A DNA stretch of 64,000 bases from Reticulitermes speratus. Taxonomy: Eukaryota > Arthropoda > Insecta > Blattodea > Rhinotermitidae. The position numbers and the translations under genes were made by a program. This document shows positions 45,070 to 54,047 of the stretch, piece after piece (position 1 is the first letter of the stretch; every line of letters begins with the position of its first letter). Where the stretch lies: assembly GCA_021186555.1 (NCBI GenBank), contig JAJKFL010000012.1, forward strand, positions 20,781,711 to 20,845,710, in the 5' to 3' direction. A model generated the notes under the pieces. That model ran no database searches. It was not told where the DNA came from and saw only the letters and a list, made by a program, of their open reading frames with translations.

Positions 45070-45290
45070 ATTATCATAAACGTACATAGGTCTTCATGTA
45101 CAGTATCCATTATTGTTGTCACATTTTAATGAAACTTGAATTTTCTCGACAGATTTTGGAAAAATACTGAAATATCAAATTTCGTGAAAACCCGTCCAGT
45201 GGGAGCCTAGTTGTTTCGTGCGGACGGACGACAGACACACATGATTAAGCTAATAGTCGCTTTTCGAGATTTCGCTAAAGCACCTAAAAA
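45070..45290 (+). repeat. Dispersed repeat family G
   Basis: ATAGGTCTTCATGTACAGTA, TTTTCTCGACAGATTTTGG, AAACCCGTCCAGTGGGAGCC and GTGCGGACGGACGACAGAC, then AGCTAATAGTCGCTTTTCGA. Same order as 14,870-15,085 (minus) and 52,855-53,040. Confidence 0.75.
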
Positions 45291-46114
45291 AAAATATACG
45301 AAGAATTTAGAAGAATTTACGAACCCCTTTTGTCTAACAGAAAGTATTTTCTGAACGTGATTTTGAGATATGTGATCTTAAACTGATACATAGGGAAAGA
45401 AAAGATAAAACTCATGTCATAAGAGTATCCTGGTTTCTGGAAGTAACTGTCGCGTCCTGCAATTATCAGGCATATTAATCAGTGCCTCTGCATAGACCGG
45501 TAGAATTCAGCAGGGTAAGATGGTCTTCATGTACAACTTGTGCAGGAAGTTTAGTTTAAGTTTTTTCAGTGATTTTCCTCACTTGCAATGCAAATTGCTT
45601 ACAGAAATCTTCAGCCCTCACGACCACCGTCTGTCTGGGTTCGATCCTGAGGCTCCCTCCCAAAGGGCATACCTGCTAGATGGGAGTTTCTCCCACCAGC
45701 CGTAACAGTCCTTAATGTGAAGAGGTTCATGGCCTTGGCAGTTAAAATTCATACGGCATCGCTCTCACATTCCAGTTACGCGTTTCGCAGGCAGAAATTG
45801 TTTAACTTAGCAAGGGACGATGACTTCAGTTATCTATATTGTTGGTTTGTTACCGCTTGCTTCAAGAGAGTCAAACAGCTCAGTCACTATCAGTTTCATA
45901 ATTCAGATCCTGCAGCAGAGGCGTTACTTGCCATAATGTTTAGATGTACACCGTCTAATCGAGGTTACAAGCACCGCCACTGAAAACAGCGCGCTCTCTG
46001 GCGCTCCGAGAGAATGAAACCCGGACGGGTAGCGGCTGGTTATTGATCGCACAACTCGCTTTGCCCCAGCCCCATAAGACACTTGTTTGACGACGCACCC
46101 CGCTGTTAATAACG

Positions 46115-46345
46115 GCATTCTCGTGGGCTAATGCCGGTCAGCCGGATCGTCAGGCTTACTTGTTTGGAGGTAGAAAGAGATACACCGAGAGTGTACCATG
46201 GCGGTAATGGGACTGGCCCTTTCCCAGAGGTACCATGTTCGATGTTCTTTCTGGAAGTCTTCCTGGTGTTCATCAGTTTCTCCAGGAAATGTGTGGGTAT
46301 TAACTTCAGCAGGCCACAACTGACTTTTCGCAATCACCATATTCC
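46115..46345 (+). mobile_element. SINE-like repeat family E
   Basis: It contains TCTTCCTGGTGTTCATCAGT, TTCTCCAGGAAATGTGTGGG and CAGCAGGCCACAACTGAC. The parallel block at 47,045-47,260 has ATACATCAGTTCCTCCAGTA and CGATCAGGCCATGGCTGCTT. The head could be tRNA-like but is not clear. Confidence 0.5.
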
Positions 46346-46399
46346 AATTTATTTATTTATCTATTTACTTCCTTATCTGCAGTTCATTTAACGTAGAGC

Positions 46400-46690
46400 C
46401 AGCGTAGACCAGTCGGTATAGTGACTGAGCTACGGAGTGAATGACCGGAGATTCGGATTTCCATTTCCGGAGTTGGTACAGATTGTCTCTTCACCATCTC
46501 GTCCAACCACAGGCACAACCAGCCCTCTGTCCAGGGCATAACACGTTCTGTTTTGCGGTCGTACTGCTTCCGGTGCGCCAGGCTGAATGCTGATGTACCT
46601 CTAGTGCCGGGGTTAGGAATTCGTGGAACTATACCGCCGCCCCTATGCGTATAAGTGGAGTGATACTTAAGTAACTAAGCACAGGGCTGT
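46400..46690 (+). mobile_element. SINE family B, diverged
   Basis: Head CGTAGACCAGTCGGTATAGT, GACTGAGCTACGGAGTGAAT and GACCGGAGATTCGGATTTCC, body GCACAACCAGCCCTCTGTCC, CCTCTAGTGCCGGGGTTAGG and CCCCTATGCGTATAAGTGG. Good head, poor middle. Confidence 0.65.
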
Positions 46691-47044
46691 TTATTTAACG
46701 ACGCTATCAGGCTATGTTAGTGTAAGATGTTAGGATGGGTCGTGAATTGAAAAGGTGTTGCAAGGAAGTGGTCGTGGTCTGGTTGAGGTATCATCCGCCG
46801 CATTTGCCTGGACTGATTTAAGAAAATGAAAAACCTCAGTCAGAAAAATCTATGTTCTGGTGGAGATTCGAACCCGGACCTCCAAAATACAAGTCACAGG
46901 CTGTATCACTGCAGTCCCTTTGTTCTGTTTCATGTTTCTACAATATTCAAGTCGACCAGGTCTGGACAGACTCTCCTAAAAACGTCTGTCAAATTTCAGC
47001 AACTTATTAATTGGTTAACTTCGAAATATATTGCATTAACATTG

Positions 47045-47260
47045 GTCCGCCGAACGGGTTGATGTAGCTGTAATGTCCTCGACTTGTATTCGAATGGTGT
47101 CTAATTTGAATCTCAACCGGGTCTTGCGCTACCCTGACTGGTCTATTCGTGGTATACATCAGTTCCTCCAGTATATGTCGGTATGATACCTCGATCAGGC
47201 CATGGCTGCTTCCTTCCAGATCCTTTCCAATTTATCGGTCATGAACCATCGTACCGTTCT
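47045..47260 (+). mobile_element. SINE-like repeat family E, second copy
   Basis: CCGAACGGGTTGATGTAGC leads into GTATTCGAATGGTGTCTAAT (possible damaged B box), then GGTATACATCAGTTCCTCCA and GATCAGGCCATGGCTGCTTC. It shares its 3' half with 46,115-46,345. Confidence 0.5.
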
Positions 47261-48084
47261 AAACTGTAACTGTATCCTGAGTTAACGACAGAATTGTAAA
47301 ATGACCTACTAATATCATTACAGTACGGAGTTGTTGACAGTAGCTCATCTTGGCATAAGTCGTCAGTGAAACACAGGCCAGTTATGCAACGCCTCTTACT
47401 TCCGGAACTAAAAGCTCCATCACCAATTTCATAACAATCCGACATTGCACTTTACACTTAGTCAGCTGCATTCAATCCCCACTTTATTTTTCTAAAAACC
47501 TTCTCAATATTATCCTCCTATACATCTTTAGACGCCCTGTGTAGTTTTCCCTCTCCAGGTTTCTCGACCACGATTTTGCATTCTCTGAGCAATTTTCTAT
47601 GCGTGCTGCATAACCTACCTAACCCAATCTCCTTTATTTAAACACTCGTACACTATTAGGCAATGGATTCAAGGCCTATATTACAAATTGCTTAAGAAAG
47701 AATGTAAAAACAGAGTAGCCTATTCGAATGACATGTTGCTCTGATGTCGGCCGCAGTAGCAATTGTACGTGGTGGTGCTGACGTCACAGCAGTCTACCTG
47801 CTTCACGCAAGCTGTAAGAAAATCCATCGGAGGAGATCATCCTCGTAAATAAGTCACTGAACTGTTCAATAAACTGCCTATTGTTATGAAAGCCCAATTT
47901 CCATTATAATTTACAAGAAAACAAGCCTTTGGGCCTCATTCTGAGCCATTTGAATATGCTTTTTATATTTCATTTCACAGTCGTGAGGGAAGATAATGCT
48001 TGCTACTATTCGGTTCAGAATTTTTACTTTCCACTTGCTATCTAAAAAACATAACAACCACAATATAAGAAACCGTAGTTTTGC
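47261..48084. other. No gene seen
   Basis: Unclassified; no strong open frame. Confidence 0.4.
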
Positions 48085-48590
48085 CTCTTCTTCTCCATGG
48101 GTCTGAAACTTGGTTTTACACAATGGGAAGAATATAGCTGAGGACTTTCTACGTAGAACAAGCTGCTAAGGAAACGTTTGGATCAACGATGAGAAAGAAA
48201 TAGGAGTCTGGCGAAAAATGCATGACGACATTCAAGATATTTTTACCTCATTAAATATTATTATGTTTAACAAATCAAGAAAGGTGAGATGGGCTGAGCA
48301 TGCGGTACTCATGGGGGAGGATATACATACAGAGTTTTGGCGGGGAATCCTGAAGGAAAGAAACACTGGCTAGAACTAGGCGTAGATGGTAGAATTATAC
48401 TAACATGGTTCGTAAAGGAATAGGATGGAAGGACGTGGACTGGGTTTACCTGGTTTAGGTCAGGATCAAGTGGCAGGCTTTTGTGCACATGGTACTGAAT
48501 CTTCGGCTTCCATAAAGTGCAGCAAATTTCTTTAGGAGCTCAGAACCTGTTAGCTTCTCAATACGGACCTTGCTTCATGAAGTGACTGAG
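48085..48590 (+). pseudogene. LINE ORF2 C-terminal region and 3' UTR
   Basis: Frames show LLLHGSETWFYTMGRI, then EKEIGVWRKMHDDIQD, NKSRKVRWAEHAVLMGE, and finally 3' UTR text AAGTGCAGCAAATTTCTTTA and CTTCATGAAGTGACTGAGTG. This follows the family order 'VL.GCE.W', 'GEWRKLHN.EL', 'KSRR.RWAGHVARMGE', 'RWED.IK.DL', which I recognise from insect LINEs. Several stops and a frameshift are present. Confidence 0.7.
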
Positions 48591-49254
48591 TGAGCGACAG
48601 AACGAAGATAGATTCAGTAATTTAAGGCATCGCTGTCGGTTACAGAATCTACTGTGAACTCTCTAGTTAGTTTGTTATTTAGTTAATTAGAGGGAAGAAG
48701 TGGTTATCCAGAGGTCAGGAATTGAACAGCAGTACACAGAAGCGCGCTGTACTGGTTTCACCGTTCTGAAAATTAAGTTTCCTGCAGGATCTAACACATA
48801 TGCCAACTAATTACAGGATGCTGAAGAGCGGACAGGCAACAGGCACTCGAGTGCGACGCCACGGCATCTCGACGCTGCAAAGTACTGTTCTGGCAGCCTG
48901 TCATTTAGTTCAAGTGACACAGACTCTTCAGACAAAGAGGGCAGGTTCATTTGTAGCTTAGCAATGGAAAGGCAGTCGATACGAAGAGAGTGCTCTGCTT
49001 CACGTTCGGAGAACTGGCTTTTCTCTCAAAGAATTCTCGCTGTGTATTTTAGGTTCTGCACTTTACTAATTTTTACGACATGTAAACTTGTTTCATAACC
49101 GACTGCAGTAATAAATCGCTGTACACTTGCATATCGAATTTCGCTGTATATGAATGCATCTTGTGAGGAAGATGTGAGACTCGAGATTACAGTGGCCCAG
49201 CCGGCCTGCATCTGAAGCCTCAATTATTTTTACGATTATGATAAAGGCCTGTGA
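48591..49254. other. No gene seen
   Basis: Unclassified sequence of ordinary composition. It changes abruptly to about 80% A+T at about 49,260. Confidence 0.4.
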
Positions 49255-49609
49255 CCTTCAAGTAAGGGCGAAAGTACTGATGCATTTCAACAATTAAGAA
49301 TTAATATCAAAAGTATTAGTGGAGAATTAAAAAATACTGAAACTATTTTTTTAGAAACAAAAAATGCATTATCTAAAATAACAAATGAAGCAGAAAAAAA
49401 TAATTTTATTTTTAAAATTTTTGGTTATAAATTAGGTTGTGAAGTTGCTCCATTATTATTAAAAAATAATGAGGAAATTAAAAATATAACTAACAATTTT
49501 AAAAATTTAACATTAATTTCAAATGAAAATATTAAAAAATCAACAGAATTAAGTAATAGATGAAATGAATTAACACAAAAATTATCAATAATTAAAATGG
49601 AATTAGCAA
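49255..49609 (+). pseudogene. AT-rich open frame of bacterial/phage type (candidate lateral insert)
   Basis: One plus-strand frame is open from after TGA 49,252-49,254 to at least 49,611, interrupted only by TGA at 49,561-49,563; there is no TAA or TAG in about 118 codons although the DNA is about 80% A+T. The text includes GELKNTETIFLETKNALSKI, FGYKLGCEVAPLLLKNNEEI, ENIKKSTELSNR, then after the TGA NELTQKLSIIKMELAI. It is Lys/Asn/Glu/Ile-rich, amphipathic and helical-looking, unlike anything around it. The end, with 'ELS.R(W)NELTQKLS', recalls phage tail tape-measure proteins, but this is only an impression. TGA could be Trp in a mollicute code or a decayed TGG. The frame is cut at 49,609 by a SINE. 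Confidence 0.5.
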
Positions 49610-49800
49610 TAGGGGTTAGTCGCCGGCCTCACAGAGGACTTTCGGGTTCAACGTCAAATCAGTCCATATGGGATTTATGGTGGACAGTGTGGCACTGGGA
49701 CAGGATTTTCCTCTGTCAGTATTATTCCACCAATGCTCAAGACCAATCCATTCATATATCACCGATGCTATGCAATCTCAGCAATAGATAGCGTCGTTAA
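49610..49800 (+). mobile_element. SINE family A body joined to a family C-like tail
   Basis: It starts at GGGGTTAGTCGCCGGCCTCA without the first head bases, has a damaged B box (GGGTTCAACGTC), then TCCATATGGGATTTATGGTG and TGGCACTGGGACAGG. It ends GATAGCGTCGTTAAACAACC, the tail also seen in family C. This may be a chimeric or rearranged SINE. Confidence 0.65.
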
Positions 49801-50124
49801 ACAACCCACCACACACATACGAGTACATATTCCTTGCTGTATAGGAATAGTTGGTATGAACACCTATAGGCCAACCTTATGTATATTACCATTATAATAC
49901 GAATATATGAATAGATTCACATTGAACAAACTCGTGGAGCGGAGTTCTTCTTGCGAAACTGAGTCGCCCAGATAGCCAATAAATTCTCCGCGTTTTATAG
50001 AACCTGAAAGTCCATTACTTTTACAAAAATAATCGCCCCACCGCACCTCATTATTATTCAGTCGGGCTCAGTTTGCACTCTCCTAAATTATTTCTTTAAA
50101 ATTCGTTTTAATGTTATACTCCTA
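49801..50124. other. No gene seen
   Basis: Unclassified spacer between SINEs. Confidence 0.4.
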
Positions 50125-50136
50125 TGTATACATAAG

Positions 50137-50400
50137 TGGCCGATCCCAGTGGCCTCGCGGTCTAAGGCGTAGGTCTGCGGCCGTTTGCTTGCTGGGATTG
50201 TGGGTTCGAATCCCGCCGCCGTCATGGATGTCTGTCTCTTGTGAGTGTTGTGTGTTGACAGGTAGAGGTCTCTGCTTCGGACTGATCGCTCGTCCAGAGG
50301 AGTCCTACCGAGTGTGGTGTGTCTGGGTGTGATCGAGAAGCCTCGAAAATGAGGAGGACCTGGCCCACTAGGAGCAATTGCGTCATTGAAAAATTGTACA
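50137..50400 (+). mobile_element. SINE family D, full length
   Basis: Head GGCCGATCCCAGTGGCCTCG and CGGTCTAAGGCG (A-box-like), B box GGGTTCGAATCCC, body GTCATGGATGTCTGTCTCTT, GACAGGTAGAGGTCTCTGC, GTCCAGAGGAGTCCTACCGA and GGTGTGTCTGGGTGTGATCG, ending GACCTGGCCCACTAGG. The flanks GTATACATAAGT and GTACACTTAAGT (10 of 12) may be the target-site duplication. Confidence 0.85.
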
Positions 50401-50631
50401 CTTAAGTCTTCAATGATTGCTCTTCCCAACTGGCTAAGTTTTTCCTATGAAGGTTTGTCGCATTTCTCACATCTCCCATGAATGCTACACGCCTTGTCGA
50501 TCACACGCTCCTTTATTTTGTCACCGTAGTAATATACTGCTTTGAATGCAAACTCTAAAGTCATTTTATCCAGTCCCCTGTAAATTCCTCTGCCTTAGCT
50601 CCAAATAATATTCTGAAAGGGTAGCTCCGTG

Positions 50632-50925
50632 GGCCGGATAGGTCAGTCGGTATAGCGACTCTCTACGGACTGGAGGCTCCGGGGATCGAATCCCGGTGGG
50701 GGCGAGATTTTCCGCAGCCGACTAGATCTGCCCTGGGGCCCATCCAACATCCTATACAATGGGAACCGGGTCTTTTTCCCGGGGGTAAAGCGGCCGGGGC
50801 GTGGATTTGACTACCCATCCTCATCTAGTGCCAGAGTTAAAGAAAGAGTAGACCTATACATCTACTCCCCCTCTGGGCCTTCATGGCTTGTTATAGGGTG
50901 AACTTGACCTTTACTTTAACAGTAG
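50632..50925 (+). mobile_element. SINE family B, full-length reference copy
   Basis: Head GGTCAGTCGGTATAGCGACT and CTACGGACTGGAGGCTCCGG, B box GGGATCGAATCCCGG, then GGGGGCGAGATTTTCCGCAG, CCTGGGGCCCATCCAACATC, CCCGGGGGTAAAGCGGCCGG, GGCGTGGATTTGACTACCCA, AAGAAAGAGTAGACCTATAC and CTACTCCCCCTCTGGGCCTT. The most complete of about 17 family B copies in the window. Confidence 0.88.
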
Positions 50926-52349
50926 CTCCAGTAACGAATAGGATACAGAACTGAAACAATGTTTCATAAAAGTTCTTTTCATTTACACAATTCTTGCTTA
51001 ATAATTCTCTCGATTTCGTAATTTATGAGATAAACTCGATACAGCCGTTCAAATAAACTCACACCTCTCCGTTTCTTCACACTTCCATCTTCTTCCCCGC
51101 TTTTAGTCTACGTTCATGTACAATGTCTTGTTTCAAGAGCCTACCAATTGCTAATGTTATATAATGTCGTTGGTGAATGAATATGGAGCAATGCTGGAAT
51201 GTTACTGACAGCCTGAGTCATGGTACGGTCCCTTTCATTCTTAAAGAAGAAATAAGGCAATATTATGAGAAGCTGATACTGCGGGCGCATGCGTGTGCTT
51301 GTGTGTGTATGCGTGCGCGCGTATGTGTGCGTGTGTGTATGTGTGTGTGTGGGGGGGGTGGTGTGTGCGCTCGCGCGCGTTACTGTTAACGTTGAAGCCA
51401 GATGACCGACTTTTACGAAACGTGGCAGGACATTTATGACAATGAATAACACTACACTCATAATTTCTTACAGTCACTGACAAAAACAGTGCCACACGCT
51501 AAATTCTAAAACGGAAGCCACGGTTACGCCTCTTACTTTGGGGACTTTAAACGATTTTTGGTTTTAGGCCTTGTAAAAATATGTAGCTTTTCAAGGCAAT
51601 ACTTTTGTAGCATTTAAAGCAACAGGATGGCGGTCGTGCTATATTTTTCTTCTATTGCCATACGATGGCAAAAATTAATGAACATTACAGCCAGTCGTGT
51701 GAAAGTTACACATTTTGTATGAAATACTGTCTGTAAATCAAGAATTACAAACGTGGAAACGAAGCATAAGTTTGAGGATATATCCGAAAAATGTAACGCA
51801 TAGAATCTACGAAATCCGAACATAAGTAAGCTTTTCACTAAATAAAATGGAACACCCAGTAACAGTACGCCCACTGTGAGTATATTTATGACCAGAAATG
51901 TGTGCTGTATAAAAGTACAATTTGTAAGTTCTGCTCGAAATTGCTCGTTTTTTCAGCTTTTACTTGTACCGGTCTCGTATTCATTCGTCTCCCCTTCTTT
52001 CATCTCCTGGTGTTTTGATGTTCGCCTGTCCACGTTATCCAGACGATACATACAAACAAACCTCGATATAGCCTCTCCGATATAGCGCTACCATCACTTA
52101 GCCCCATTAAATTCCGAGAACAGAAATCCTCTATTATACAGTATTTCTACTTACCGCCACCCTCGATATGCTACCATAAATTGCAATGAATAAACAGTGG
52201 CGATATATGGGGGCTTGGCTGATCTTATTTTGACCCTCTACATCCCCGTAAATAATAGAATTACCCCTTTGCTTAATTATCACACCAGGAACATGGGAGG
52301 GGGAGTGCAATTATTCTTATCGTACATTATAGGGAAAAGTAGCGGTGAT
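50926..52349. other. No gene seen; alternating GT/GC tract at 51,287-51,382
   Basis: The tract is about 95 nt of alternating purine-pyrimidine (TGTGTG, GCGCGC, GTATGTGT) split by a run of 8 G. It is simple sequence with Z-DNA potential. The open frames crossing it are by-products. The rest is unclassified. Confidence 0.5.
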
Positions 52350-52502
52350 GTTTTTGGCTTCCGCCGCAGTGGAGTTCGGAGCTTCGGTCTTTGGGATATG
52401 GCGCGGCCTAGGTTCGTAGTTGGTTACCGACTTTTCGGGCACATTATCGTTTCCATCTTCAGTAACCAACTACCAATTACTTCACATAACATCCCAGAAG
52501 AG
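52350..52502. mobile_element. Foldback element, 'ggcttccgc' family, short copy
   Basis: TTTTTGGCTTCCGCCGCAGT at left, CATAACATCCCAGAAGAGCG at right (the same right end as F5). TAGTTGGTTACCGACTTTTC pairs with the complement AGTAACCAACTACCAATTAC. One motif copy at 52,429-52,462 (minus): CTGAAGATGG...CCCGAAA. Confidence 0.7.
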
Positions 52503-52854
52503 CGAAAGAATAAAATCGAGGTGACCTGTTAGCTTGAAACTTCTACAGCTTTACCACAAGAAAAGAAGCTTGCGGTACCATTAGGTGGCAGCAGTGACGA
52601 AGAGAACAAATAGAAAATGTCCGTAGGGCGAAACCATTCGAATGCGTTCGCGTAACCATTGAAACCAAGGAATACTGGAAACCTTCGTAATAAAGCTCGA
52701 CATAGGAGCATTGGTATCCTTAAAAATTTACGTAAACAAGAAAAAATTGTAACATTATTAACCAACGTAAATTGGTTGAAAAGGTAACCGTTGTAACCGT
52801 GTCAATGTTAGTAAACGAAGTACAGATACAAGTACGTAGGCATTCATACAAATT

Positions 52855-53040
52855 GCTTATTATTGGCCGATTTTAACCAAAATAGGAATTGTTAAAAACT
52901 TCAGTAAAAAACCCTAATACAAAGTTTCACGCAAATTCTAAGTTCGTGGGAGTCAAGTTGTTGCATGCAGTCAGACGAATGCAAATAAATGACCAAGCTT
53001 ATAGTCTCTTTTCAGAAATTCTTTGCGAGCTCGCCTAAAA
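52855..53040 (+). repeat. Dispersed repeat family G, third copy
   Basis: The text GTGGGAGTCAAGTTGTTGC, CATGCAGTCAGACGAATGC, then AGCTTATAGTCTCTTTTCAG and CTTTGCGAGCTCGCCTAAAA parallels 45,210-45,290 in order. Confidence 0.6.
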
Positions 53041-53130
53041 ATTGACTGTTGCCGGAAATCGAACTTGTCGTATCGATCTCGAATTTTAGTCACTGTACTA
53101 ACTGAGATATCCCCCACAGATTTTCCTGTA
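53040..53130 (-). mobile_element. SINE family B head, fragment
   Basis: The minus strand has GGGGGATATCTCAGTTAGTA, CAGTGACTAAAATTCGAGAT and GATACGACAAGTTCGATTTC, then CGGCAACAG. A tRNA-like head with family B spacing, nothing beyond. Confidence 0.45.
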
Positions 53131-53205
53131 TTTCCTCAAGGCACAGATCCACCCGACAGCTAAAGAAAGCGTGAACCTCTTCGTTCGCGTGCGTCTAGAT
53201 AAGAT

Positions 53206-54047
53206 GTTACAGTTAGTTGTCTGCACAGGGTAAAGTGTTTCACGTCAGTAGTGTTGCAGTTATTTGTCTGCACAGGGTAAAGTGTTTCACGTCAGTAGTG
53301 TTACAGTTAGTTGTCTGCACAGGGTAAAGTGTTTCACGTCAGTAGTGTTACAGTTAGTTGTCTGCACAGGGTAAAGTGTTTCACGTCAGTAGTGTTACAG
53401 TTAGTTTTCTGCACAGGGTAAAGTGTTTCACGTCAGTGTGTTACAGTTAGTTTTCTGCACATGGTAAAGTGTTTCGCGTCAGTATTGTTACAGTTAGTTG
53501 TCTGCACAGGGTAAAGTGTTTCACGTCAGTGTGTTACAGTTAGTTGTCTGCACAGGGTAAAGTGTTTCACGTCAGTAGTGTTACAGTTAGTTTTCTGCAC
53601 ATGGTAAAGTGTTTCGCGTCAGTATTGTTACAGTTAGTTGTCTGCACAGGGTAAAGTGTTTCACGTCAGTAGTGTTACAGTTAGTTTTCTGCACAGGGTA
53701 AAGTGTTTCACGTCAGTAGTGTTACAGTTAGTTTTCTGCACAGGGTAAAGTGTTTCACGTCAGTGTGTTACAGTTAGTTTTCTGCACATGGTAAAGTGTT
53801 TCGCGTCAGTATTGTTACAGTTAGTTGTCTGCACAGGGTAAAGTGTTTCACGTCAGTGTGTTACAGTTAGTTGTCTGCACAGGGTAAAGTGTTTCACGTC
53901 AGTAGTGTTACAGTTAGTTTTCTGCACATGGTAAAGTGTTTCGCGTCAGTATTGTTACAGTTAGTTGTCTGCACAGGGTAAAGTGTTTCACGTCAGTAGT
54001 GTTACAGTTAGTTATCTGCACAGAGTAAAGTGTTTCACGTCAGTAGT
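53206..54047. repeat. 47-bp minisatellite, 18 units, 7-unit higher-order period
   Basis: The unit is GTTACAGTTAGTTGTCTGCA, CAGGGTAAAGTGTTTCACGT, CAGTAGT. I count 18 units with no gaps: fourteen of 47 bp and four of 46 bp (CAGTGT ends), total 842 bp, which equals the array length. A marked variant (TTTTCTGCACATGG with TTTCGCGTCAGTATT) begins at 53,451, 53,591, 53,778 and 53,918; pairs are 327 bp apart, so a block of seven units (five of 47, two of 46) has been duplicated. Confidence 0.97.

Noticed and set aside
49255-49609. Nuclear copy of mitochondrial DNA
   Set aside because: TGA as Trp and high A+T would fit, but the translated text resembles none of the mitochondrial proteins.
50137-50220. 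Functional tRNA gene
   Set aside because: Same reason: head of SINE family D, followed by the conserved SINE body.
51470-51870. Tc1/mariner-like terminal repeat (CACTGACAAAAACAGTGCC)
   Set aside because: No complementary right end or transposase text was found nearby.
53206-54047. CRISPR-like appearance of the regular 47-bp repeat
   Set aside because: The units are head-to-tail with no unique spacers and no cas genes; the genome is eukaryotic.
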